Part shown: positions 28,601 through 36,704 of the stretch, one piece after another
How the letters are laid out: each line of letters opens with the position of its first letter
Numbering within the stretch: the first letter of the stretch is position 1
From: Bacteroidales bacterium
GTDB lineage: Bacteria; Bacteroidota; Bacteroidia; Bacteroidales; F082
Reading direction: 5' to 3'
DNA: 64,000 bases
Assembly (NCBI GenBank): GCA_016290215.1
Contig: JAEETH010000016.1
Span: 1 to 64,000 of the forward strand
Program-made: the position numbers and the translations under genes
The notes under the pieces: generated by a model
Seen by the model: only the letters and a program-made list of their open reading frames with translations
Database searches by the model: none
Told to the model about the DNA's origin: nothing

Positions 28601-31600
28601 GCCAGAGTAGCTACCGGTTAATGAACTGGTATTAGTTGCCTTGATAAAATCGGTGGCGGCGGTGCAGCCGAGGGTGATGACGTTACTGGCCTGGATTGCA
28701 GGATTGGGAGCAGTGACCGTCAACTGGCTGTTGTCAACAGCGAAATTTGAACAAATAAGACCAACGGCATTTGACGAATTGAGGTTGGCAGTAACGTTGC
28801 TTAGGATGATGCCGTTGTTGGCCCCGATTGCCTCACCGCGAGTATTGACCGTCAACTGGCTGTTGTCAACAGCGAAATTTGAACAAACAAAACCAACGCT
28901 ATTTGACGAATTGATGTTGGCAGTAACGTTGCTTAAAGTAACATCGTTGGCTTGAACAGCAGGGCCATTTGTATGGATCTCCAACGAGCTACGGCAAACA
29001 GTAAGGTTATTAGTACAACCAATAACTGTGACATTGGATCGTGAAGTAGCGTTCACGTTGCCACCGGCGATGGTGAGGTCCTTGACAACGAATGAACTCG
29101 ATTGGGAATAGATGGTGAGTGCTCCGGTGTTGCCGCTTTGTGCATAGAGGGACAAATTGTTTCCACTACCGGAGAATCCCTCATTTTTTGGAAATGGACC
29201 CGACACAGGGCTTTCACTGCTGCCGATGTTCATGGCTGCGCCGTCGCAGAGGATGATGTGGGTGTTGCCCAAAAGCTGAATGCCTTGGGAGTAGTCGAGG
29301 GTGCTATGCACGACACACCATGTTTCTTGGCCTGCTGTGCCGAGTTCGGTTTCCGTGCCGGTGAGCAAGGTGTATTCGCCAGGCTGCAAGGTCTGTTCTT
29401 GTCCGTTCTCGTCAATGTAGCTGACGGGCAGGGGCAGGGGCAGCGTGGTGAAGGTGCCCGCCTCGCTCCATTCGGTGGTGCTGCCCTCGCCATAGCAGTC
29501 GAGGCCCTGCACCTGCCATAAGTATTGCGTTTCGGGCGTGAGACCGGTGAGGTTGTGCGGACTGCTGACATTGGTTACAGTTGTCCATTCGCTGGTGTTT
29601 ATCCCAGTAACCTTAACATCATCGATACCCATGCCATAACTCCAATGACTTTCACACTCGAATCCTATCTGATAGTTGGCTGCCATGCCTTCAAGGTTGA
29701 TGGTAACAGGAATCCAGCCTACAGTTGCATTGCTGTTGGTGTAAAGCCAATGCCATTCCCCTTCATCCACCCTGCAATACACCTTCAAGATGTTAATGTA
29801 TCCAGCCCAAGCCGTATTCCAGAAGTTGAAGCTCAATGTGGCTGAAGCAACGTTGCTCAAGTCCATGACGGGAGTGATGAGTATGTCTGAATCGACACGA
29901 TTACCGATATAGCATCCTGCATTATAGTTGCCGGTTGCTGCACCAGTATAATTAAAGCCTGTACCGGAAGTGACTTCCCAATACTCGTTGGTTCTTGTCC
30001 AGCCGTCAGGCATGGTGCCGCTTTCAAAACCTTCATTGAGGATAACGATAGCTGGATGGCAGCGCACATTGTAACTCTCCTGCAAGCCATTCCAGTTCAG
30101 CGTGGCCATGGTGGCGGTGATGTCGGTGGCGGTCAGTTCGGAAGGTGATTCACAAGGATTCGGTGTGGTGAAGGTGCCCTCCTCGCTCCATTCGGTGGTG
30201 CTGCCCTCGCTATTGCAGTCGAGGCCCTGCACCTGCCAAACGTATGGCGTTTCGGGCGTGAGGCCGGTGAGAGTGAACGGATTAAGGACATTGTTTTCGG
30301 TAGTCCATGCGCCATTGTCTATAACCTTAACATCATCGATACCCATACCATAACTATAATTATTTTCACATTCGAAGCCTATCTGATAGTTGGCTGCCAA
30401 GCCTTCAAGGTTGATGGTAACAGGAATCCAGCCTCCAGTTGCATTTTCGTAGGTGTAAAGCCAATGCCATTCCCCTTCATCCACCCTGTAATGCACCTTC
30501 AAGATGTTGATGTCTCCAGCCCAAGCCGTATTCAAAAAGTTGAAGCTCAATGTGGCTGAAACAACGTTGCCCAAGTCCATGACGGGAGTGATGAGTATGT
30601 CTGAAGCGTTAGAATTATTGATATAGCACCCTGCATTATAGTTGCCGGTTGCTGCACCAGTATAACCAGCGTATCCTGTACCGGAAGTGACTTGCCAATA
30701 CGCGCCGGTTCTTGTCCAGCCGTCAGGCATGGTGCCGCTTTCAAAGCCTTCATTGAAGATAACGATAGCTGGGCGGTAGCGCACACTGTAACTCTCCTGC
30801 AAGCCGTTCCAGTTCAGCGTGGCCGTGGTGAAGGTAATGTCGGTGGCGGCCAGTTCGGAAGGCTGCACTTCACAAGTAGATAGCGTGGTGAAGGTGCCCG
30901 CCTCGCTCCATTCGGTGGTGCCGCCTTCGCCATTGCAGTCGAGGCCCTGCACCTGCCATTCGTAAGTTGTTCCGCTCAAAAGTCCGGAGAGCGTCGTAGT
31001 GGTGGCTGCAATGCCGCCTATGGTCTGCCACTCGTTGGCTCCGACGGTGCGGTAGCGCACATTGTAACTCTCCTGAAAGCCGTTCCAGTTCAGCGTTGCC
31101 GTGGTGAAGGTGATGTCGGTGACGGTCAGTTCGGAAGGGGCTGTGTAGGTATATTCTGCGTTAATAGTCACATTCCCGTCAGGCATGGTGAGTGAGGAAC
31201 CATTGAGATTGCCAGCGGTAGCCGTGTAACCGATGAAGTCGTAGCCTTCGCGGTCTTGGTGGGCGAGGGTGAGGCTCACCTCGTCGTTTGCGGCAGCATA
31301 GAGCACGTCGCCGTATTTGAGGCCCACATTGTAGAAAATGAGGCCGCTGGTAGTGTATTCGCTGCTGGCAGTGCCAGCGTTTCCCACGGTGACATAATCG
31401 CCGCCGCTGATGCTGTGGGCCTGATTGCCTTGCGCGTTGCCGAATGTTTCGGTGTAGTAGCAGTTGGTGATGGTGGTGGCCTGATTGTCTAAGCTGGTGT
31501 CTGCGCTGAAACGGCAGAAGGTGGCGCTGTTGTCATCGGCCATCGTCTCGCCTTCAGCAACAGCGGCAGGGTCAACGAGGCAGTTAGTAATCTCGACGGT

Positions 31601-33922
31601 CTTGTGGTAACCCTTCCATCCCACGAAGCCGCCGTTGCCGCTGCCTACACCGTTCTTCTTGAGTACCTTTCCATTGAAGAGGCATCCGTAGAAGGCAATG
31701 GTATAGTTGGAATCTCGGCTCCAGCCCACAAAACCGCTGCCGCTGCCGGTGCAGGTGACGACGGCGCTGCTCTTGCAGTTGGTGAACGTGACGGCCTGCT
31801 CGCAGAGGCCCACGAAGCCGCCAACCCTGTCTTTTGTGGAGTTGATTTCAACCGTGCTCTTGCAGCCCTCGATGGTGATGCCGCCAAAGAGGTGGCCGAT
31901 GAGTCCTCCCACGCCGGGGTCGCTGGAGCCTGTGTAGGCAGCGTAGATATGTCCGTCGATGTTGAGGTTGATGAACTCGGCGCCGCCCGACACCTCTACG
32001 AAGGGGGCTACGAACTCGGCATCGATGGGGGCTTGGACGGTGCCGTAGTTGAGTGTCAGCGTTTTGTGGTTGCCATCGAAGGTGCCGGTGAAGGCGTGGT
32101 TGCTGCCGCCCGCCATCTGCGTCACGGTGATGTTGGCACCGAGTTTCACGGTCTTGCCGCTGAAGCGGTTCCACGTGGCGTTGTCGTTGAGCATCTCGCA
32201 GAAGTAAAGCCAGTCATCGGCATTATCAATAAGGTAGATGTCGGTGCCGCCGGAAGGCAGTCCAATAGTGGCGTAGTAGAGGTCGTTGTAGCAGATGCCG
32301 TACTGATAGATGGTGGTACTCATGAAGTTGAGGCTCTGTGTCAGGTCGCCTATTGTAGCCGGGGCAGTGGCACGGCTGATGGTCTTGGTGCCGTCGGCGG
32401 CGATATAGTTGCTGTTGGTCAGTGTGGGCGTTACGGTGTAGTAAACATGGCTGACGTTGGTCGTGGTGGCATTGTTGTTGTTGCGCACGGCCACAGGATG
32501 GAACGAGGCGGTGCCGCTGTACGAGCCGGCGAAGAGGCAATGACTGAAATTGATGGTGTTGCCGTCGCTCCAGCCTTGCAGACCGCCCACATAGTTGTTG
32601 CCGCTGTTGGTGATGTCACCGCAATAGACGGTGTTGCTCATGTTGAGGGTGCAGTGGAAGGCGTGGCCCACGACACCGCCGCAGTGGTAGTTATTACCGC
32701 TGGGGGTGGTGACGGTGACATTGGTGGCCACCTTGCAGTTGGTGATGGTGTTCACGGTGGAGGCATCAGCGCCACGGGCGAAGCCCACCAATCCGGCGGC
32801 GTGTATGGTGCCGACGACGCTACCCGTCACAACGAGATTTTGGATGGTAGCGCCTTTGATTTCGCGGAAGGGTGCGGTGCCCTGCGTCGTGGTCTCGGTG
32901 ATGTCGACGGTGAGTGTCTTTCCATCGCCGTCGAAGGTGCCCATGAACTCGTTGCCCGCGCTGCCCGCCGATTGCGTGATGCTGATGTCGGCACCGAGTT
33001 TCACGGTCTTGCCGCTGAAGTGGTTCCACGTGTTGTTGTCCTGCAAGGCATCGCAGAACACGTCCCAGCCCGTGGCGGTGTGGATGGTGTACTCCGTGCT
33101 ATCCGTGTTGACGGTGAAATCGTTGGTGCTGTAGGGGCACAGCGTCTGGCCGACAATGGCCTGTATCTGGTCGCTGGTGAGTGTGCCACTATAGGCCGTC
33201 GCGTCGTCGTAAAAGGTCTTGCCGGTGGCAATGGCGACGCTTCCGTCCACTGCATAGTAACTGTTGGCGTTGATGAAGTCGGAGTAATTCGTCCAGCCGA
33301 GGGTGATGTTGTTGTTAGCCATGACACCATAGGAGTCCCCCGTGGCTCTGACCTTACCGCCGTTGATGATGACGTTGTTGGTAGCCCAGATACCGCTGAG
33401 GTTACCAGTGCTGGTAACGGTACCACGGTTGATGGTGATGACGGGGCCACGGATTCCAATCTCACCATTGACGCTGACGATACCGCCGTTGATGGTGATA
33501 TCGTTGCGCGCATAGATGCATGGAGAGTTGGTGCCAGAATTGCAGGTGGCATTAAGGGTACCGCTTTGTCCGCTCTGTCCGTAGATGGTGAGGGCGTAGT
33601 TGACGTTGATGCTATTATAGTTGCCAGAGTTTACGGTCAAGGTCTTGCCGTCACAGAGGATGATAGAGGCGCTACCTGAAAAATACAATTGGCTGTTAAA
33701 CTCGACATTCTCGCTGACAACATACCAGCCGCCAGGAAGGTTGCTGACATTATCGCCCGTGTGGAGCACGGTGTAATCGGTGCAAGTCTGTGTCGATCCG
33801 TTGGCAGCGATGTAACTGACCGGGTCGTTGTCTGCCCACGCCGTAGCGCAGGCCAAGATGAGCGCGAGCAGGGTGAGGGCTGCCCTTTTCAGATGCGTTG
33901 TTGGTGTAAATTTGTGTTGCAT
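25679..33922 (-). CDS. Giant secreted surface protein B (2747 aa), beta-helix/Fn3 adhesin
   Basis: The signal peptide is almost identical to that of giant protein A. Beta-helix and GLUG-like segments (FMGTFDGDGKTLTV, GGVVGHAF, GFVGWKGYHK) lead to three fibronectin type III modules at roughly residues 930-1490. Modules 2 and 3 each contain an inserted jelly-roll of the cleaved-adhesin type (NEGFESGTMPDGW ... YGMGIDDVKV). Further beta-helix blocks with 'VPYLDENGQQ' modules follow. The C-terminal domain (NLSRD, FGEG-like GEGQTQPKF, YIPQGG, LHLIDNMTGADVDLL, YTFTAKTTDYESRFKLVF) is a known Bacteroidales surface-protein end. It is interrupted by two in-frame repeat insertions and stops abruptly at FFRP. 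Likely role: adhesion to host or glycans. A homologous C-terminal scrap lies at 16548. Confidence 0.8.
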   Translation of the reverse strand: MQHKFTPTTHLKRAALTLLALILACATAWADNDPVSYIAANGSTQTCTDYTVLHTGDNVSNLPGGWYVVSENVEFNSQLYFSGSASIILCDGKTLTVNSGNYNSINVNYALTIYGQSGQSGTLNATCNSGTNSPCIYARNDITINGGIVSVNGEIGIRGPVITINRGTVTSTGNLSGIWATNNVIINGGKVRATGDSYGVMANNNITLGWTNYSDFINANSYYAVDGSVAIATGKTFYDDATAYSGTLTSDQIQAIVGQTLCPYSTNDFTVNTDSTEYTIHTATGWDVFCDALQDNNTWNHFSGKTVKLGADISITQSAGSAGNEFMGTFDGDGKTLTVDITETTTQGTAPFREIKGATIQNLVVTGSVVGTIHAAGLVGFARGADASTVNTITNCKVATNVTVTTPSGNNYHCGGVVGHAFHCTLNMSNTVYCGDITNSGNNYVGGLQGWSDGNTINFSHCLFAGSYSGTASFHPVAVRNNNNATTTNVSHVYYTVTPTLTNSNYIAADGTKTISRATAPATIGDLTQSLNFMSTTIYQYGICYNDLYYATIGLPSGGTDIYLIDNADDWLYFCEMLNDNATWNRFSGKTVKLGANITVTQMAGGSNHAFTGTFDGNHKTLTLNYGTVQAPIDAEFVAPFVEVSGGAEFINLNIDGHIYAAYTGSSDPGVGGLIGHLFGGITIEGCKSTVEINSTKDRVGGFVGLCEQAVTFTNCKSSAVVTCTGSGSGFVGWSRDSNYTIAFYGCLFNGKVLKKNGVGSGNGGFVGWKGYHKTVEITNCLVDPAAVAEGETMADDNSATFCRFSADTSLDNQATTITNCYYTETFGNAQGNQAHSISGGDYVTVGNAGTASSEYTTSGLIFYNVGLKYGDVLYAAANDEVSLTLAHQDREGYDFIGYTATAGNLNGSSLTMPDGNVTINAEYTYTAPSELTVTDITFTTATLNWNGFQESYNVRYRTVGANEWQTIGGIAATTTTLSGLLSGTTYEWQVQGLDCNGEGGTTEWSEAGTFTTLSTCEVQPSELAATDITFTTATLNWNGLQESYSVRYRPAIVIFNEGFESGTMPDGWTRTGAYWQVTSGTGYAGYTGAATGNYNAGCYINNSNASDILITPVMDLGNVVSATLSFNFLNTAWAGDINILKVHYRVDEGEWHWLYTYENATGGWIPVTINLEGLAANYQIGFECENNYSYGMGIDDVKVIDNGAWTTENNVLNPFTLTGLTPETPYVWQVQGLDCNSEGSTTEWSEEGTFTTPNPCESPSELTATDITATMATLNWNGLQESYNVRCHPAIVILNEGFESGTMPDGWTRTNEYWEVTSGTGFNYTGAATGNYNAGCYIGNRVDSDILITPVMDLSNVASATLSFNFWNTAWAGYINILKVYCRVDEGEWHWLYTNSNATVGWIPVTINLEGMAANYQIGFECESHWSYGMGIDDVKVTGINTSEWTTVTNVSSPHNLTGLTPETQYLWQVQGLDCYGEGSTTEWSEAGTFTTLPLPLPVSYIDENGQEQTLQPGEYTLLTGTETELGTAGQETWCVVHSTLDYSQGIQLLGNTHIILCDGAAMNIGSSESPVSGPFPKNEGFSGSGNNLSLYAQSGNTGALTIYSQSSSFVVKDLTIAGGNVNATSRSNVTVIGCTNNLTVCRSSLEIHTNGPAVQANDVTLSNVTANINSSNSVGFVCSNFAVDNSQLTVNTRGEAIGANNGIILSNVTANLNSSNAVGLICSNFAVDNSQLTVTAPNPAIQASNVITLGCTAATDFIKATNTSSLTGSYSGTVKIADGQTLYAGTNAYTGTLTDAERQAIGGQKLTNVAPPTYDYIGLDGTGATHTAVVIDADNMPTSLSGWYIVQGTVNYTNTINLGGDTHIILADNAVMNVTASEGNYGIQSTSGSNSSLFVYGQTGQSGELNVTSNSYACYISGGDITIAGGKVTASGRIIGLYAQYTNNNGGNVTIKNATVTATGTSYFGILSEYGGNITIDNSNVTATSTGSSGIYAGNGNITIDNSNVTATSTGSSGINAENGNITIASGTVTASGSSTKFGIYTVYGSVTINGGQVTTTGSIGIYTVYGSVTINGGQVMATGNIYGIYAQNSSDNITLGWTNPTDYIYANKYDAGGTLSIAEGKTFIDEDGQTYSGTIAQADGAYPIDGKTLYPYSENAVPYLDENGQQRYCIAYTTLTGTETELGTAGQETWYVVDSDVSFTDLTINGDIHLILVDGKTMNLNHEQGFVTLWGQANLTIYGQTNGTGTLSSLGLISAMNITINGGIINVKGDGFFKEENYIPAIWCVGDMVINGGKVYAQGDMGIVVASMGAKSDDMTTYNFTLNGGQVTAIGMSTDMGIIATGNITLGWTNPTDYIYANSYYAEDTLSIASGKTFIDDDGNPYSGIIAQVAGAYAIDGKTLYPDCVVMKQVAGYEEGNGGWVFIASPVAGSIAPSEVHNLFPSADETTDDYDLYHFNQAAELEWENWKATATGNDPDFTTLVNGQGYLYATKNTKTLVFTGPFITDAESVAVGLEYDATDDHKCWNLVGNPFADTAYVDHDFYVMNALGSEIIAAERDYVNPMEGIFVKAEGEYDDTMIFSLQAPCKGQSSKPKHEQMVINLSRDRGPSTLRVASGTAGSGTTIIDRVIVRMGEGQTQPKFQINRNSTKLYIPQGGTDYAIITINGQGELPLNFKAETDGTYTLSFNAEEVSFSYLHLIDNMTGADVDLLPLLRGQGGLNQPATYTFTAKTTDYESRFKLVFFRP
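25757..25792. repeat. Palindromic insertion inside giant gene B (C-terminal domain)
   Basis: CCCCCTTAAAAGGGGG (25772-25787) lies in a stretch that adds about 12 residues (PLLRGQGGLNQP) between DVDLL and ATYTF, where the domain normally continues directly. Confidence 0.6.
26051..26098. repeat. 48-bp dispersed repeat inserted in frame in giant gene B
   Basis: Exactly 48 bp containing GGTCCCTGAGCCTG and CGAAGGGTCGAAGGGCC. It adds GPSTLRVASGTAGSGT between NLSRDR and IIDRV. The same motif family occurs at 16700-16780, 54345-54412 and, in degraded form, near 58090. Confidence 0.7.
29443..30862 (-). other. Two tandem Fn3 modules, each with a nested jelly-roll domain (part of giant gene B)
   Basis: Each unit reads LNWNGLQESY..VR, then about 150 residues of a cleaved-adhesin jelly-roll, then WTT...LTGLTPET..WQVQGLDC, so the jelly-roll sits inside the Fn3 fold. 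The neighbouring module (about 30893-31136) is an ordinary uninterrupted Fn3. The two nested units are very similar in DNA, which suggests recent tandem duplication. Confidence 0.65.
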
Positions 33923-33983
33923 GATATTAAAGATTTAAAATTTAAAGATTCAAGATTTAAAATTCAAAATTCTAGTAGGTGTT

Positions 33984-33991
33984 CAAAATTA
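33984..33991 (-). promoter_or_regulatory. Putative -7 element TAATTTTG for giant gene B
   Basis: Same sequence and context (TAATTTTGAACA) as before giant gene A, about 60 bp before the ATG. Confidence 0.4.
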
Positions 33992-34010
33992 AACTACATG
34001 ATTTTTGACA

Positions 34011-34123
34011 CGGGACTTTTTACTATGACCATTGACAATGACCATGACCGCTTTCACAGGAATGCTGAAATTTCAGCTCTTGGTTGAGGTGGTCATTGTC
34101 ATAGTCACAAGTCATAGTCCCGA
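34011..34123. repeat. 113-bp palindrome, 'TGACTATGAC' family
   Basis: Arms CGGGACT...ACTATGACCATTGACAATG and CATTGTCATAGTCACAAG...AGTCCCG enclose GCTGAAATTTCAGC. It parallels 25437-25559, including the following TCTCGCGTCCAA stretch. Confidence 0.8.
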
Positions 34124-34257
34124 ATCTCGCGTCCAACATATAAACTACATTTGCTCATCTACTCATTAAAAAAAACGGGTTCAAAAGTAACAAAAACCCC
34201 AAAAAGGGATGTTTCATTACTTGAAAAAGATGTATCAAATTTTTAAAAAACGAAATA

Positions 34258-35979
34258 TCAGACAGTTACAAAGGTCTGTTCTGCAGCATTGCGGTATTCG
34301 GTGGGGGTCATGGAATAATGCTCGCGAAAGAGACGGTTGAAGGTGGGACGGCTGGCGATGCCGCACTCATCGGCGATGAGGCCCACCGGCTGGTCGGTAG
34401 TGGTGAGGAGCGCGGCGGCATGACGGATGCGGTAATGGTTGATGAAGTCGGAGGGTGTCGTGTCGGCACACTCGTGCAGGGCGTCGTACACATATTTGTA
34501 GTTGGTGCCGACGAGGCGGGCCAGCGTCTCGTGGTTGGCGTTGGGGTCGGTGAAGACGGCAGGGTCTTCCATCAGCGTGCAAAGACGCTCGTACAGTTGC
34601 ACGTTGAAAGACGGGTGTTGCGCGTCAGCTTCCGCACCCACAGGGTCCTCCCCCCCCTGCTCTTTATGCTCCTCGTGCTCATTGTACAGTTGGTAGAGCC
34701 TACGGTTCTTCTCGGTGAGGAGGCGGTTGTCGCGGTGCACGCGCCAAAGGATGAAGGCCGTCAGCAGGAGCAGCAGCATGGTACCAACGGCGACGATGCG
34801 GTAGGTGCGTGCCTCCGACTCTTTCTGCTGGCGGGCTAAACGCTCTTCCTGCAGGTGATAGACGGTGGCAAGCTCGTTGAGCTGTTCACGTTGGTTGTAG
34901 TATTCAAGGCTGTCTTGGATGACGGAGGCCCGATGGGTGTAGTGGAGGGCGTCGGCGTAGCGGCCACGCATCTCGGCGGCGACGCTGCGCAGCTGCAGGC
35001 CGGTGTAGTAGTTGGCATTGAGGGTGTCACCCCGCGCTATCATCTCGGCATCGATGCGGTCCATGGCCTGGTCGAAGCGGTCGAACTGCCCCAAGCGGTG
35101 ATAGGCGCTGACCAACATCAGGTCGCAGTCGGGCGACTGGCTCCACCGCGTACGAAACACAGCATCCTCGGCCTCAAGGCCTTTGGCGATGTTGCCCTGC
35201 TCGGCGTAGGCGATGGTGAGGAAGGCCAATGTCTGGCCTCGGGCGAAGTCGACAAACTCGGCGGGGTCGAAGCCCTCCTTGTCGATGCTGAAACGCTCGG
35301 GATGCTGCTCCAACTCGTCGTAACAACTGAGCATGGCCTCGCAAACATTCACCATCTCATCGAAACGACCGTTATCGTTCAGTATGTGGAGCAGGTTCTT
35401 TGATGCGCTGTGATAAGACGTTACGCCGTCGAAGTTGTTCATCTGGCGCAGTTCCTCGATGACGCCCTGCAAGCGGTCGATGCCTTCGTTGGTGTGGCCG
35501 GTCAAGGCCTGGGCATGAGCGATATAGCCCTCCATCTTGCCCACGACGTGGTAGCGGCCGGAGGCGTGGGCAAGGCGTGAAGCCTCGGTGGCATAGCGGA
35601 TGACGGCGGCGTAGTTGCACGACGACTTTTCGATACTTGCCAGCAGGATATAGGTCTGTTCGAGGGTGAGGGTGTCGGTGAGTGCCTCCTTGTGTTCCAG
35701 CAAATCGAGGCAGGTCTGACGGGCTAAGGGCATGTTGTCCAAGCCACCGTACTGTGTCACAGCCTTGAGGTACTCGGCACGTGGCCTTGAGAGGTTGCCG
35801 ACGATGACGGCGGAGTCGATGATGGTCAGTGCCCGCTCCGGCTCGGCGAGGTGGACGCTCATGGCTGTTGCCTCGGTGTATTCGGAATCTGAAAGGGCAG
35901 CATCGTCTGCACCCTCTGAAGCACATCCCGCAAGTGCCATCGTGATTGCTAACAAAATGATATATAGCAAGTTTCTCAT
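34258..35979 (-). CDS. TPR/transmembrane/AraC-type regulator with lipobox (573 aa)
   Basis: The N-terminus LLYIILLAITMALAGC is a lipoprotein signal with lipobox LAGC. About 350 residues of helical TPR-like repeats follow (for example RYADALHYTHRASVIQDSL). A transmembrane segment lies at about 395-413 (YRIVAVGTMLLLLLTAFIL). After a coiled linker, the last 100 residues are an AraC-type helix-turn-helix (TPSDFINHYRIRHAAALL; ADECGIASRPTFNRLFREHY). The layout suggests a sensor outside the cytoplasmic membrane wired to a cytoplasmic DNA-binding domain. It lies directly upstream of giant gene B on the same strand, so surface-protein control is plausible. The ATG at 35979 is preferred to a GTG at 35985. 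Confidence 0.8.
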   Translation of the reverse strand: MRNLLYIILLAITMALAGCASEGADDAALSDSEYTEATAMSVHLAEPERALTIIDSAVIVGNLSRPRAEYLKAVTQYGGLDNMPLARQTCLDLLEHKEALTDTLTLEQTYILLASIEKSSCNYAAVIRYATEASRLAHASGRYHVVGKMEGYIAHAQALTGHTNEGIDRLQGVIEELRQMNNFDGVTSYHSASKNLLHILNDNGRFDEMVNVCEAMLSCYDELEQHPERFSIDKEGFDPAEFVDFARGQTLAFLTIAYAEQGNIAKGLEAEDAVFRTRWSQSPDCDLMLVSAYHRLGQFDRFDQAMDRIDAEMIARGDTLNANYYTGLQLRSVAAEMRGRYADALHYTHRASVIQDSLEYYNQREQLNELATVYHLQEERLARQQKESEARTYRIVAVGTMLLLLLTAFILWRVHRDNRLLTEKNRRLYQLYNEHEEHKEQGGEDPVGAEADAQHPSFNVQLYERLCTLMEDPAVFTDPNANHETLARLVGTNYKYVYDALHECADTTPSDFINHYRIRHAAALLTTTDQPVGLIADECGIASRPTFNRLFREHYSMTPTEYRNAAEQTFVTV

Positions 35980-36004
35980 GTCCACACTTTTGTTCTTTCT
36001 GGGC

Positions 36005-36013
36005 GCAAAAGTA
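36005..36013 (-). promoter_or_regulatory. -7 promoter element TACTTTTGC
   Basis: Exact TAnnTTTGC match about 26 bp before the AraC-type regulator start. Confidence 0.65.
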
Positions 36014-36055
36014 CAGAATTAGTTTATTGGAAGCGTGCATTTTGCTAAAAATGTA

Positions 36056-36064
36056 TATCTTTGC
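36056..36064 (+). promoter_or_regulatory. -7 promoter element TATCTTTGC
   Basis: Exact match 27 bp before the antitoxin ATG at 36091. It is divergent from the regulator promoter and rules out the longer frame that starts inside it. Confidence 0.65.
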
Positions 36065-36090
36065 CGCTGGAAACTAATCAGAATAAGATT

Positions 36091-36348
36091 ATGACAACGT
36101 TACAGTTGAATGCAGAGTTGTATCGCGCCATGGGCGAAATTGCCGACGACGAAGCCTTGATGGCCAAAGTCTTGAAGTATGTAAAGAAGTTGGCCGCCAA
36201 AAAGAACGACCCCACACTGATGACGAAAGAGGAGTTTTTCGCCAAGTTGGAGCGGGCAGAGCAGCAAATTGCCAAAGGTGAAGGCATGGCAATGCTTCCC
36301 GATGAAGATTTGACAGCATTCTTAAAGCGGAACGGCTATGGCATTTGA
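36091..36348 (+). CDS. Antitoxin of a YoeB-type toxin-antitoxin pair (85 aa)
   Basis: This small, mostly helical, acidic protein (MTTLQLNAELYRAMGEIADD) overlaps the toxin gene by 11 bp. Its N-terminus looks like the DNA-binding/dimerisation part of a RelB/Phd-like antitoxin, and its C-terminus (about 55-85, KLERAEQQIAKGEG) would wrap the toxin. The pairing with a clear YoeB-family toxin is the main evidence. The antitoxin normally represses its own promoter together with the toxin. Confidence 0.75.
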   Translation: MTTLQLNAELYRAMGEIADDEALMAKVLKYVKKLAAKKNDPTLMTKEEFFAKLERAEQQIAKGEGMAMLPDEDLTAFLKRNGYGI

Positions 36349-36613
36349 GGTTATTATTTCTCCAGAGGCTGCACGGGATTTGCAACGGCTTGGCAAAAGC
36401 GAACCCAAAGCATTTGCAAAAGCCAATCGTTTCATTGAGGAGCTGAAAACGCATCCCAAAACAGGACTCGGGCATCCTGAACCGCTGAAGGGCAATCCTG
36501 AAGGTCGTTGGAGTCGTGAGATTACGAAGAAGCACAGGCTGGTGTATCGAATCTTTGAGACAGAGGTCTATGTGGATGTGCTCTCTGCCTATGGGCATTA
36601 CGACGACAAGTAG
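36338..36613 (+). CDS. Txe/YoeB family mRNA interferase toxin (91 aa)
   Basis: The sequence has the YoeB/RelE fold hallmarks: FEVIISPEAARDLQRL, then HPEPLKG, WSREITKKHRLVYRI and the C-terminal SAYGHYDDK. The conserved Glu/Arg/His-Tyr residues used for ribosome-dependent mRNA cleavage appear present (R of WSR, HRLVY, final HY). Length is normal, so it should be active. It overlaps the antitoxin gene, giving translational coupling. Confidence 0.9.
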   Translation: MAFEVIISPEAARDLQRLGKSEPKAFAKANRFIEELKTHPKTGLGHPEPLKGNPEGRWSREITKKHRLVYRIFETEVYVDVLSAYGHYDDK

Positions 36614-36704
36614 CATTAGATTTGAGGGCGGAAAAGTAGAGAAAAAACACTTTTACGCAGGGAAAAAGCTACCGTGGAACTGAAGATTTAGGGGAAAACA
36701 AAAC

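Larger units (their letters stand above)
33923..34257. other. Intergenic region upstream of giant gene B
   Basis: 335 bp without a gene. It holds the same A/T-rich array, TAATTTTG element and palindrome as the region before giant gene A. A second possible -7 element, TACTTTTG, lies at 34182-34189, and A/T-rich DNA runs to the end of the AraC-type regulator. Confidence 0.7.

Noticed and set aside
31604-33679. 691-codon plus-strand open frame opposite giant gene B
   Set aside because: It is a shadow of the glycine/asparagine/threonine-rich coding strand, lacks a promoter or domain, and is rich in low-complexity Val/Gly/Ala; the minus strand has a signal peptide and clear domains.
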